Positions 24,858 to 37,733 of a stretch of 64,000 bases of DNA are shown in pieces. The position numbers and the translations under genes are program-made. Each line of letters opens with the position of its first letter. Position 1 is the stretch's first letter. Origin of the DNA: Tsukamurella pulmonis (GTDB taxonomy: Bacteria > Actinomycetota > Actinomycetes > Mycobacteriales > Mycobacteriaceae); assembly GCF_900103175.1 (NCBI RefSeq), contig NZ_FNLF01000002.1, positions 4,602,136 through 4,666,135 of the forward strand, read 5' to 3'. Below the pieces are notes generated by a model. That model ran no database searches. It was not told where the DNA came from and was given only the letters and a program-made list of their open reading frames with translations.

Positions 24858-24878
24858 AAATCGGCCGATTCCCCGAGG
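24804..24878. repeat. 75-bp palindromic repeat element, copy 2
   Basis: It starts CTCGGAGAATCCGCCGAT and ends TCGGCCGATTCCCCGAGG around the same GGATATATCC centre as copy 1. It contains the last 17 codons and stop of the AbiEi-like gene ([15 protein letters not shown]). It ends 17 bp before the rraA start, so it also forms part of the rraA leader or promoter region. Confidence 0.8.
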
Positions 24879-24895
24879 CCGATACCCTGGCAGCC

Positions 24896-25387
24896 ATGAG
24901 CGACGTGCAGTTCACCCCCACCGCGGACCTGGTCGACGAGATCGGCCCCGACGTGCGCAGCTGTGACACGCAGTTCCGCCAGTTCGGCGGTCGCAAACAG
25001 TTCGCCGGACCGGTCGTCACGGTCAAGTGCTTCCAGGACAACGCGCTGCTGAAGTCGATCCTGGGCGAGCCGGGCGAGGGCCGCGTGCTGGTCATCGACG
25101 GTTCCGACGCCGAGGGCGTGCCCTCGCTGCACACCGCCCTGGTCGGCGACCTCATCGCCGAGCTCGGTCGTGGCAACGGCTGGGCCGGCATCGTCGCGTA
25201 CGGCGCCGTCCGCGACGCCGCGGTGATCGGCACCCTCGACATCGGCGTGAAGGCGCTGGGTACCAACCCGCGCAAGTCCACCAAGACCGGCGAGGGCCAG
25301 CGCGACGTGCCGCTCACCTTCGGCGGCATCACCTTCCAGCCGGGCGACGTTCTGTTCAGCGACGACGACGGCATCGTGCTCCGATGA
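24896..25387 (+). CDS. rraA: RraA-family protein (regulator of RNase E / HMG aldolase fold)
   Basis: 163 residues, the normal length for RraA. The signatures [48 protein letters not shown] and [31 protein letters not shown] are typical. RraA inhibits RNase E; close relatives are 4-hydroxy-4-methyl-2-oxoglutarate aldolases using the GxxxAxxRD site. M. tuberculosis has rraA (Rv3853) in the same neighbourhood. The ATG is 17 bp after the palindromic repeat. The end is DDDGIVLR, echoed just downstream in another frame. Confidence 0.92.
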   Translation: MSDVQFTPTADLVDEIGPDVRSCDTQFRQFGGRKQFAGPVVTVKCFQDNALLKSILGEPGEGRVLVIDGSDAEGVPSLHTALVGDLIAELGRGNGWAGIVAYGAVRDAAVIGTLDIGVKALGTNPRKSTKTGEGQRDVPLTFGGITFQPGDVLFSDDDGIVLR

Positions 25388-25442
25388 CGCGCATCGCCTC
25401 CGGCGCCGACCCCCTGCATCGCCGCGACGGCATCGTCCTGCG
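25367..25442 (+). repeat. 17-bp tail duplication after rraA
   Basis: GACGGCATCGTGCTCCG at the end of rraA (25367-25383) recurs as GACGGCATCGTCCTGCG at 25426-25442 with two mismatches. A 20-codon frame starting ATGA at the rraA stop (25384-25446) also ends DGIVLR. It could be a vestige of a duplicated rraA tail or an alternative end. It ends 4 bp before the MerR start. Confidence 0.45.
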
Positions 25443-25450
25443 GTAACCCC

Positions 25451-26173
25451 GTGTGGAGCACCCGGGAGGTCGCGGAGCTGGCGGGCACGAGTCTGCGCAC
25501 CGTCCGCCACTACCACGACGTCGGGCTGCTCGACGAGCCCGTGCGACGCTCCAACGGCTACAAGGCCTACGGGGTCGAGCACCTCGTGCGGCTGGTCTGG
25601 ATCCGCCGCATGACGGGCCTGGGCTTCAGCCTCGCGCAGATCGCCGCAATGGACGCCGACGGTGTCGACGACGCCGCGGCCGAGCAGCTCGACGCGAAGC
25701 TGGTCGCGGATATCGAACGGCTGCAACGGGTCCGGGAGGAGCTAGCGGCGCTGCGCAGCTCCACGGCGCCGTCGGACCTGCCGCCCGGGCTGTCCGCGGC
25801 CGCCACGGCGCACGGTCTCTCCCCCGCCGACCGCAAGTTCAGTGTGGTGCTCGCCCAGCTGGTGGGCCCGGCGAAGGCCGAGGAGTACGCGCGCATGCTC
25901 ACCGCGCACCCGCGCACCGCCGCCGGTGACGATTTCGACCGGCTCCCCGCCGACGCCGACGACGCCGTCATCGCCGACGTGGCGGCGCGCCTCGTCCCCG
26001 ACGTGCTGCGGCAGGTGAGCGAGTTCCCCGAGCTCGGCATCTGGTCCGAGGGGGGCGGGCACGATCAGGTGACGGCGCAGCGCGTCATCCTCGCGACGCT
26101 GGCGGAGCTGTACAACCCGGCGCAACTGCACGTGCTGGGGCGGGTCGCCGTCGCGGCCGCCGAGGCCCGCTGA
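25451..26173 (+). CDS. MerR-family regulator
   Basis: 240 residues. The N-terminal winged HTH (WSTREVAELAGTSLRTVRHYHDVGLLDEPVRRSNGYKAYGVEHLVRLVWI, residues 2-52) is typical of MerR. A coiled dimerisation helix follows at about 65-100. The C-terminal domain (about 110-240) is helical, with no Cys cluster, so it is not a metal sensor. GTG 25451 lies 4 bp after the small duplicated tail and 60 bp after rraA, possibly in one transcript. The effector is unknown. Confidence 0.85.
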   Translation: MWSTREVAELAGTSLRTVRHYHDVGLLDEPVRRSNGYKAYGVEHLVRLVWIRRMTGLGFSLAQIAAMDADGVDDAAAEQLDAKLVADIERLQRVREELAALRSSTAPSDLPPGLSAAATAHGLSPADRKFSVVLAQLVGPAKAEEYARMLTAHPRTAAGDDFDRLPADADDAVIADVAARLVPDVLRQVSEFPELGIWSEGGGHDQVTAQRVILATLAELYNPAQLHVLGRVAVAAAEAR

Positions 26174-26174
26174 T

Positions 26175-26405
26175 TCACCGCGCGACGCGCGCCGACCGCC
26201 CGAAGACCTCCACCACGTCCCCGACGGCGAGCTGCCGGCCGCGCCGGACGTCCACCTCGCCGTTCACCGTGACCTCGCCCTCGGCGATCACCGCCTTGGC
26301 CTCGGCGCCGGAGTCGATGAGGCCCGCCAGCTTGAGGAACTGCCCCAGCCGGATCACCTCGTCGTTGATGGTCACGTCGATCGCCTCACTCACGCCCCTC
26401 ATCAT
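26175..26405 (-). CDS. S4-domain RNA-binding protein (YaaA/RqcP-like)
   Basis: 76 residues, entirely one S4 domain: INDEVIRLGQFLKLAGLIDSGAEAKAVIAEGEVTVNGEVDVRRGRQLAVGD. Small S4 proteins of this kind bind rRNA or stalled ribosomes. ATG 26405 is preferred because GATAGT (minus strand, 26416-26411) precedes it by 5 nt, which fits a leaderless start; GTG 26393 is in frame. It is convergent with MerR (1 bp apart) and divergent from the hydrolase 20 bp away. Confidence 0.85.
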   Translation of the reverse strand: MMRGVSEAIDVTINDEVIRLGQFLKLAGLIDSGAEAKAVIAEGEVTVNGEVDVRRGRQLAVGDVVEVFGRSARVAR

Positions 26406-26410
26406 GCCCG

Positions 26411-26418
26411 ACTATCCT
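26411..26418. promoter_or_regulatory. Overlapping bidirectional -10 elements
   Basis: ACTATCCT reads GATAGT on the minus strand (26416-26411), 5 nt before the S4 ATG. On the plus strand it reads TATCCT (26413-26418), 7 nt before the hydrolase GTG. Both genes would be leaderless and driven from one shared AT patch in a 20-bp gap. Confidence 0.55.
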
Positions 26419-26425
26419 CACCGGT

Positions 26426-27283
26426 GTGCTGCTCGAACTCGCGGGTATCCGCACTCACGTCGTGGTCGACGCGGCGACCGGCCCGGTCTCCGGCCCGCCG
26501 GTCGTGCTCAACTCCGGCCTGGCCGGGAACTGGTTCGACTGGGACGCCGTGACCGAGCTGCTCACGCCGAGCCGCACCGTCGTCCGGGTGGACCGGCCCG
26601 GGTACGGCCTCTCCGATCCCTGGCCCGACGGTGCCGTCCCCACCCTCGACTCCGAGGTCACCCGGCTGCGGGAGTTGCTGGACGCGTTGGAGTTCACGTC
26701 GGCGGTGATGGTCGGGCACTCCATGGCGAGCTTCTACGTGGAGGCGTTCGCCCGCGAAACACCGGATCGGACAGCGGCTTCCGTCCTGCTCGACGGCAGC
26801 GTCGAGCTCGCGCCGCGCTGGGTGCTCCCGGGCGATCTGCGCGACACCGCGCTGCTGCTCTCCGCGGACGCGGCGGCCGCGGTGCGCATGAACCTCTTCG
26901 GCCCGCTGGTGCACCGGATGCTGGGCGCGGGTCCGCCTCCCGCCGAGTACGCGGAGATCCTGAAGTCGGAGGCCTACTTCCGGGCCGCCTTCCTGGAGAA
27001 CGGGCGCTACCCGGTGCTGGCGCACGAGCTGGCGGATCTCCGGGAGCGGACGCCCCTACCGGACGCGCCCTGGACGGTGGCGGCGGCCTTCGCCGGCAGC
27101 CGCACGCCGTGGGCGACGCGGTGGCTCGCGCAGCAGGAGGAGCTGGCCGAGCTGCTGCACGCGCGCTACGCGGTGATCGCGCCGAGCGGGCACCAGGCCA
27201 TGGTCGATCAGCCCGCGCAGGTCGCGGCGCTGATCCTGGACGCGACTAGCCCGCGCGGAGGGTCCGCAGATCCGAGGCCGTGA
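26426..27283 (+). CDS. Alpha/beta-hydrolase
   Basis: 285 residues. The nucleophile elbow GHSMAS has its Ser at about residue 98, with oxyanion strand VVLNSGLAGNWFDWD and VRVDRPGYGLSD upstream. The catalytic His is in SGHQAMVDQP near residue 255. The layout matches the alpha/beta-hydrolase fold 1 of esterases, epoxide hydrolases and haloperoxidases. The substrate is unknown. GTG 26426 appears leaderless. The last 38 bp overlap, tail to tail, the small hypothetical gene on the other strand. Confidence 0.87.
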   Translation: MLLELAGIRTHVVVDAATGPVSGPPVVLNSGLAGNWFDWDAVTELLTPSRTVVRVDRPGYGLSDPWPDGAVPTLDSEVTRLRELLDALEFTSAVMVGHSMASFYVEAFARETPDRTAASVLLDGSVELAPRWVLPGDLRDTALLLSADAAAAVRMNLFGPLVHRMLGAGPPPAEYAEILKSEAYFRAAFLENGRYPVLAHELADLRERTPLPDAPWTVAAAFAGSRTPWATRWLAQQEELAELLHARYAVIAPSGHQAMVDQPAQVAALILDATSPRGGSADPRP

Positions 27284-27491
27284 CGAGGCGCTCGCCGTCC
27301 TCGGTGAGCATCCGCGTGAGGCGGCGATTCCGCAGTCGGGAGATCGCCTTCGAGCCCAGCAGGGTGGTGCGACGGTGCAGCTTCACGACGGTCTCCGGTG
27401 CGATCTCAATGCGGAACAAGTGGTTACAGATACTGTATTCCTTCCCGTCGCCGCGGTCCACCGTTATCGCCCGTCGCGTGTCGCGCCTCAC
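27246..27491 (-). CDS. Small hypothetical basic protein
   Basis: 81 residues at most, starting at GTG 27491. The protein is rich in Arg, Thr and Leu (KLHRRTTLLGSKAISRLRNRRLTRMLTEDGERLVTASDLRTL) with no recognised family. It fills an otherwise empty 300-bp gap between the hydrolase and DUF937, and its codon usage is less GC-biased than its neighbours'. A GTG further in (VDRGDGKEYS) is an alternative start. It is given with caution. Confidence 0.4.
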   Translation of the reverse strand: MRRDTRRAITVDRGDGKEYSICNHLFRIEIAPETVVKLHRRTTLLGSKAISRLRNRRLTRMLTEDGERLVTASDLRTLRAG

Positions 27492-27581
27492 ATCCGGGTT
27501 CGGGCGAGCAGCCTCGTACGCTGCGGCTACGCTGTGGTGGTTCGCGTCCGCTTTGCGTACTCACATCCTCCAAGGAGAACC

Positions 27582-28103
27582 GTGTCCGATCTCGACGATC
27601 TGATCAAGTCCATCCCGCTCGCCGATATCGCGGCCCAGCTCGGCGTCTCGGAGGACGTCGCCTCGGAGGCCGTCAACCAGACGGTGCCGACCCTGCTGGC
27701 CGGCCTGCAGGCGCAGGACACCGCCGAGCCGAAGCCGCAGCTCATCGATGCCGCCGACAACGGCGACGGCCAGCAGATCGTGGCCAACCTGTTCGGCGAG
27801 AAGACCGACGACGTGGCCGCCGCTGCCGCCGCGCCGCTGTCCTCGGGCGTCACCGACGGCCTGGTCAAGCAGCTGCTCCCGATCCTCGCGCCCATCGTGA
27901 TCAGCTTCGTCATGAAGAAGCTCACCAGCGGCGGCGCGGCCGCACCGCAGCAGGAGCAGGCCCCGGCCCCGCAGCAGCAGGGCGGCGACGTGCTGGGCAG
28001 CATCCTGGGCAACATGCTCGGCGGCGGCAACCAGCAGGCCGGTGGCGGCGCCGCCGGCAACGTGATCGGCAGCATCCTGGGCGGCCTGCTCAAGGGCAAG
28101 TAG
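27582..28103 (+). CDS. DUF937 family protein
   Basis: 173 residues. The N-terminus (SDLDDLIKSIPLADIAAQLGVSEDVASEAVNQTVPTLLAGLQAQ) and repeated short helices are the DUF937 pattern. The second half is Gly/Gln-rich with GSILGNMLGGG and VIGSILGGLLKGK repeats. The function is unknown; relatives may form structural oligomers. GTG 27582 has AAGGAG 5 nt upstream. A hydrophobic stretch (LLPILAPIVISFVMKKL) may be membrane-associated. A strong terminator follows. Confidence 0.85.
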   Translation: MSDLDDLIKSIPLADIAAQLGVSEDVASEAVNQTVPTLLAGLQAQDTAEPKPQLIDAADNGDGQQIVANLFGEKTDDVAAAAAAPLSSGVTDGLVKQLLPILAPIVISFVMKKLTSGGAAAPQQEQAPAPQQQGGDVLGSILGNMLGGGNQQAGGGAAGNVIGSILGGLLKGK

Positions 28104-28117
28104 CCCCGCTCGACGAC

Positions 28118-28151
28118 GAAAGGCCGGCTCCCGCGAGGGAGCCGGCCTTTC
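28118..28151. terminator. Strong bidirectional terminator between DUF937 and gltD
   Basis: GAAAGGCCGGCTCCC and GGGAGCCGGCCTTTC form a 15-bp perfect stem with a GCGA tetraloop. The A/T ends serve as U-tracts in both directions. It lies 15 bp after the DUF937 stop and 22 bp from the gltD stop. Confidence 0.9.
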
Positions 28152-28172
28152 TCGTCCGACGGTGCCGCCGGG

Positions 28173-34239
<6,067 letters not shown>

Positions 34240-34296
34240 CGAATACCTGCCTTAGACGCAGCGCCTCACGGCGGAACGGGTTCTTCAAGGTTCGGT

Positions 34297-34352
34297 GATC
34301 GGGGACGGCAGATCACCTCAGGCATCGTTGGCTGTACCGAAAACTGTAGTTT
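34297..34352 (-). promoter_or_regulatory. gltB promoter and leader palindromes
   Basis: On the minus strand TACAGT (34348-34343) is a likely -10 element, giving a leader of about 95 nt. It lies inside AAACTGTAGTTT (34341-34352), an inverted repeat with a 2-bp centre that could be an operator. In the leader, GGTGATC and GATCACC (34296-34318) can form a 7-bp hairpin. No known nitrogen-regulator box was confirmed. Confidence 0.4.
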
Positions 34353-34458
34353 CCCCACCTCGGATCACCAAATGAAAGGTGAACCTTACCGGCGGTGACC
34401 TGCGACGATGCCGCGGACCGGTCTCGACGGCCGTGCGTTTCGGCTAGGTTTCCAGGAC

Positions 34459-35238
34459 GTGACCGGAAGCGATCAGAACGGGCTGCTGGCGGTGGGGCCG
34501 GGCCTCGCCGTCGCCCTCGTCGCGCTCGCCCTCACGGGCGCGGCCGTGGCCTGGCTCGGCCGCACCGGGTACGGACCCGCGATCCTCGGCGCCACGGCGC
34601 GGGCGGTGGTGCAGCTGGCGGTGCTCGGGATGGCGCTGAGCCTGATCGTGCGCAGCCTGTGGTTCACCGCGGTGTTCGTACTCGTCATGGGCGCGACGGC
34701 CGGGTGGACGGCGGCGCGGCGCATCGTGGGCCGGCGACCGCGCGGCGCCGAGCTCGCGGCGACGACGGCCGTGGTCGCCGGACCGGCCGCCGTGCTCGCC
34801 GTGGCGCTCATCGCCACCGGCGTGCTGCCCGCCCGCGGCATCGCCGTGATCCCGGTGGCGGGCAGCGCGATCGGCGCGGCGATGGCCGGCGCGGGTCTGG
34901 CCGGCAAGCGCGCGCTGGAGGAGCTGGCGGCGCGCCGGGGTGAGCTGGAGGCGGGCCTCGCGCTCGGCCTCGACCCGGTGCTCGTGCGGCTGGAGCTGGC
35001 GCGCGACGCCGCCGCGACGGCCCTGCTCCCGGCGCTGGACCAGACGCGCACCGTCGGGCTGGTGACCATTCCCGGCGCGTTCGTGGGCATGGTGCTCGGC
35101 GGCGCCTCGCCGCTGGCGGCGGCGATCATGCAGCTCTACGTGCTGCTCGCCATCCTGTGCGTCACGCCGATCGCGATCGTGGCGGTCACCCGGCTGGCCG
35201 CGGCCGGACGCTACGAGACCGGCCCCCGGAACTACTGA
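34459..35238 (+). CDS. FetB-family (UPF0014) ABC-type permease
   Basis: 259 residues with about seven membrane helices. ARAVVQLAVLGMALSLI, IPVAGSAIGAAMAGAGLAGKRALEEL and LLPALDQTRTVGLVTIPGAFVGMVLGGASPLAAAIMQLYVLLAI are the UPF0014/FetB signature. In E. coli FetAB exports iron with the ATPase FetA; no ATPase gene is next to this one. GTG 34459 follows TAGGTT (34445-34450) by 8 nt. It is divergent from gltB. The substrate here is unproven. Confidence 0.82.
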   Translation: MTGSDQNGLLAVGPGLAVALVALALTGAAVAWLGRTGYGPAILGATARAVVQLAVLGMALSLIVRSLWFTAVFVLVMGATAGWTAARRIVGRRPRGAELAATTAVVAGPAAVLAVALIATGVLPARGIAVIPVAGSAIGAAMAGAGLAGKRALEELAARRGELEAGLALGLDPVLVRLELARDAAATALLPALDQTRTVGLVTIPGAFVGMVLGGASPLAAAIMQLYVLLAILCVTPIAIVAVTRLAAAGRYETGPRNY

Positions 35239-35261
35239 CCGCGGACGGCGGCACGCCGACG

Positions 35262-35323
35262 GAGCCTCGGTGCGTTTCTGCGACCGAGCACCGGCGTGTC
35301 GTCACCGACACGCATCGAGGATC
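35262..35323. repeat. 62-bp intergenic repeat, copy A
   Basis: This element aligns without gaps to 61248-61309, sharing TCGGTGCGT, CCGGCGTGTCGTC and ACGCA at the same positions. It can fold with GGTGCGT/ACGCATC or, internally, as GCGTGTCG-TCAC-CGACACGC (8-bp stem). It lies just after the stop of the FetB-like gene and touches the stop of the convergent reductase gene, so it may serve as a bidirectional terminator. Confidence 0.55.
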
Positions 35324-36194
35324 AGCGGGCGCCGATGGCGTCCAGCTCGGCGACGGCGTCGTCCGGGAGTTCCAGCGCGGCGCCGGCGATGTTCTCGCGC
35401 AGGTGCGCGATCGACGACGTGCCCGGGATCAGCAGGATGTTCGGCGAGCGCTGCAGCAGCCAGGCGAGGGCGACGGCCATCGGGGTGGCGCCGAGCCGGG
35501 TCGCGACGGCGTTCAGCGCGTCCGACTGCAGCGGGCTGAAGCCGCCGAGCGGGAAGTACGGCACGTACGCGATGCCCTGCGCCGCCAGCGAATCCACCAG
35601 CTCGTCGTCGACGCGGTGAGCGATGTTGTAGAAGTTCTGCACGCACGCCACGGGCGCGATCGACTGCGCCTCGGCGACCTGCTCGGCGGTCACGGTGCTC
35701 ACCCCCAGGTGCCGGATCAGGCCCTGCTGCTGCAGCTCGGCGAGCACGGTGAAGGGCTCGGCGATCGAGCCGGGGCTGGGGGTGTCGAAGTCGCCGACCC
35801 GCAGGTTCACCACGTCGATCACGTCGAGACCGAGGCGCTCGAGGTTCTCGTCCACGGCGCGGCGCAGGTCGTCGGGCTCGAGGGCCGGCGGCCAGCCGCC
35901 GGTGTCGTCGCGCCGGGCGCCGACCTTCGTGACGATGCGCAGCGACTCCGGATACGGGTGCAGCGCCTCGCGGATGATCTCGTTGGTGACGAAGGGGCCG
36001 TAGTAGTCGCTGGTGTCGATGTGCGTGATGCCGAGCGCGATCACCTCGCGCAGTACGGCGATCGCCGCATCGCGGTCGGCGGGCGGGCCGAAGACGTGCG
36101 GGCCCGCGAGCTGCATCGCGCCGTAGCCGAACCGGGTGACCGTCAGGTCGCCGCCGAGCTCGAACGTGCCGCCGGGCGGGGTGGGTGCGGTCAT
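35322..36194 (-). CDS. Aldo/keto reductase
   Basis: 290 residues. It starts with LTVTRFGYGAMQLAG and has the catalytic Asp-Tyr in HIDTSDYYG and Lys in IVTKVG. Where many family members have His, this one has Asn (VIDVVNLRVG), as in an actinobacterial oxidoreductase subgroup. The NADPH pocket is LLIPGTSSIAHLRENI. It reduces unknown carbonyl substrates. AAGGAG lies 8 nt before the ATG. It ends beside the FetB-like gene and is followed on the same strand by the GbsR-type gene further upstream. Confidence 0.9.
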   Translation of the reverse strand: MTAPTPPGGTFELGGDLTVTRFGYGAMQLAGPHVFGPPADRDAAIAVLREVIALGITHIDTSDYYGPFVTNEIIREALHPYPESLRIVTKVGARRDDTGGWPPALEPDDLRRAVDENLERLGLDVIDVVNLRVGDFDTPSPGSIAEPFTVLAELQQQGLIRHLGVSTVTAEQVAEAQSIAPVACVQNFYNIAHRVDDELVDSLAAQGIAYVPYFPLGGFSPLQSDALNAVATRLGATPMAVALAWLLQRSPNILLIPGTSSIAHLRENIAGAALELPDDAVAELDAIGAR

Positions 36195-36309
36195 GGGAGA
36201 ACTCCTTCGTGCGGGAACGGGCGTGCGCCGCATCCAGTATCGCGCCCCGGCCGCCGCGCGGCGCGGCGACGGTCCGCCCCGTCCGCGATGCCCGAATACG
36301 GCCCCGGGT

Positions 36310-36783
36310 TCAGTGCCCGTGCTTCTCCAGCCGGACCTGGCGCCAGCGCTCCATCAGCTCGGGGAGTTCGGTGATCATGAACTCGAAGAAGTCGCGCATG
36401 ACCGTCAGGCGCTCCGCGGCCGGCCCCCCGGCCGGCAGTTCCTCGATCCCCTCGGTCGCCACGTCGCGCCAGCGCTCGAGGATCGGGTTGCGCGCGGCGA
36501 AGGCCTCGTACCAGATGTCGTCGCCGAGCGTGATCAGGCTGTGCCGCGACCCCGGAACGTGCGTGCGGCGGATCATGCTCGTCTGCTCGAGGTACCGCAC
36601 GGCGCCCGACACGGCCCCCGCGGAGACCTGCAGCTTCTCGGCGATCTGCGACGGCGTGAGCGCCGCCTCCGGCGAGGTCAGCACTGCGGCGAAGACGCGG
36701 GAGGCCATGCGCTGCATGCCCGCATCCACGAACGCGGCTGCCATGTTCTCCACGAAGTCCGGCGCATCCATGCAGGTCACCAT
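36310..36783 (-). CDS. GbsR/MarR-type repressor
   Basis: 157 residues. The winged HTH is at about 30-85 (FAAVLTSPEAALTPSQIAEKLQVSAGAVSGAVRYLEQTSMIRRTHVPGSRHSL). The remaining helices form the dimer region. This fits the GbsR-like group often paired with ABC exporters. ATG 36783 and ATG 36771 are both possible. It is divergent from an ABC exporter operon. A perfect 16-bp palindrome lies in the 53-bp gap between them. Confidence 0.87.
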   Translation of the reverse strand: MVTCMDAPDFVENMAAAFVDAGMQRMASRVFAAVLTSPEAALTPSQIAEKLQVSAGAVSGAVRYLEQTSMIRRTHVPGSRHSLITLGDDIWYEAFAARNPILERWRDVATEGIEELPAGGPAAERLTVMRDFFEFMITELPELMERWRQVRLEKHGH

Positions 36784-36800
36784 AGCCAGAATTCGGACAC

Positions 36801-36816
36801 TTCACAAATTTGTGAA
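36801..36816. promoter_or_regulatory. Perfect 16-bp palindrome TTCACAAATTTGTGAA, likely operator
   Basis: TTCACAAATTTGTGAA is fully self-complementary and lies between the divergent GbsR-type gene and the ABC genes. A -10-like TATAGC at 36822-36827, 9 nt before the ABC ATG, places the palindrome over the -35 region. Binding would therefore block the exporter promoter and probably the regulator's own. Confidence 0.75.
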
Positions 36817-36836
36817 ACGGGTATAGCGTCATCGCC

Positions 36837-37733
36837 ATGACAACCGACGTCATCCGCGTCGAGGGCCTCACCAAGACCTTCGGCAGCGCACACGCACTCA
36901 ACGGACTCGATCTGCACGTGGCCCCGGGCGAGGTACACGCCTTCCTCGGCCCCAACGGCGCCGGTAAGTCCACCACCATCCGCGTCCTGCTCGGTCTGCT
37001 CCGCAAGACATCGGGCACCGTCGAACTGCTCGGCGGCGATCCGTGGGCCCAGGCGCCCGAACTGCACCGCCGCCTCGCCTACGTCCCCGGCGATGTGACC
37101 CTGTGGCCCAACCTCTCCGGCGGCGAGATCATCGACCTCATGGGCCGCCTGCGGGGCGGCCTCGACGAGGCGCGCCGGGCGGAACTCATCGAGCGGTTCG
37201 CCCTCGACCCCGCCAAGAAGGCGCGCACCTACAGCAAGGGCAACCGGCAGAAGGTCGCGCTCGTCGCCGCCTTCGCCGCCCGCGCCGAGCTCATGATCCT
37301 CGACGAGCCGACCTCCGGCCTCGACCCGCTCATGGAGGAGGTGTTCACGCAGTGCCTCGCCGAGGCGAAGGCCGAGGGCACCTCGATCCTGCTCTCCAGC
37401 CACATCCTCTCCGAGGTGGACCGCGTCGCCGACACCGTCACCATCATCAAGGACGGGGCCACCGTCGAGACCGGCTCGCTGGACTCGCTGCGGCACCTCT
37501 CGCGCACCCGCGTGGAGGCGACGCTCTCGCGCGCCGTCGATCTCGCGAACAGCCCGGGCGTGCACGATCTGCAGGCCGACGGTGACCGGCTCTCGTTCAG
37601 CGTCGAGGCCTCCGAGCTCGGCCGGGTGCTCACCGAGCTCGCCGCCGCCGGCCCCACGTCGCTGACCAGCCGCCCGCCCACGCTGGAGGAGCTGTTCCTG
37701 CGGCACTACGACACCGCGGGGGCCGCGCGATGA
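36837..37733 (+). CDS. ABC exporter ATP-binding subunit
   Basis: 298 residues. Walker A is GPNGAGKST (about 38-46), the signature loop is YSKGNRQKV, Walker B is [12 protein letters not shown], and the H-loop is in [15 protein letters not shown]-terminal accessory domain of about 90 residues follows. It energises drug or antibiotic export by the adjacent permease, whose ATG overlaps this stop by 4 bp. It is controlled by the divergent GbsR-type regulator. Confidence 0.95.
   Translation: MTTDVIRVEGLTKTFGSAHALNGLDLHVAPGEVHAFLGPNGAGKSTTIRVLLGLLRKTSGTVELLGGDPWAQAPELHRRLAYVPGDVTLWPNLSGGEIIDLMGRLRGGLDEARRAELIERFALDPAKKARTYSKGNRQKVALVAAFAARAELMILDEPTSGLDPLMEEVFTQCLAEAKAEGTSILLSSHILSEVDRVADTVTIIKDGATVETGSLDSLRHLSRTRVEATLSRAVDLANSPGVHDLQADGDRLSFSVEASELGRVLTELAAAGPTSLTSRPPTLEELFLRHYDTAGAAR

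Noticed and set aside
23783..24878. Insertion sequence or transposon
   Set aside because: The bracketed gene is not a transposase and no target duplication was apparent; only short palindromic repeats are present.
34353..34458. Iron-box (IdeR/DtxR) site upstream of the FetB-like gene
   Set aside because: GGTGAACCTTACC resembles part of an iron box, but the 19-bp palindrome consensus is not met.
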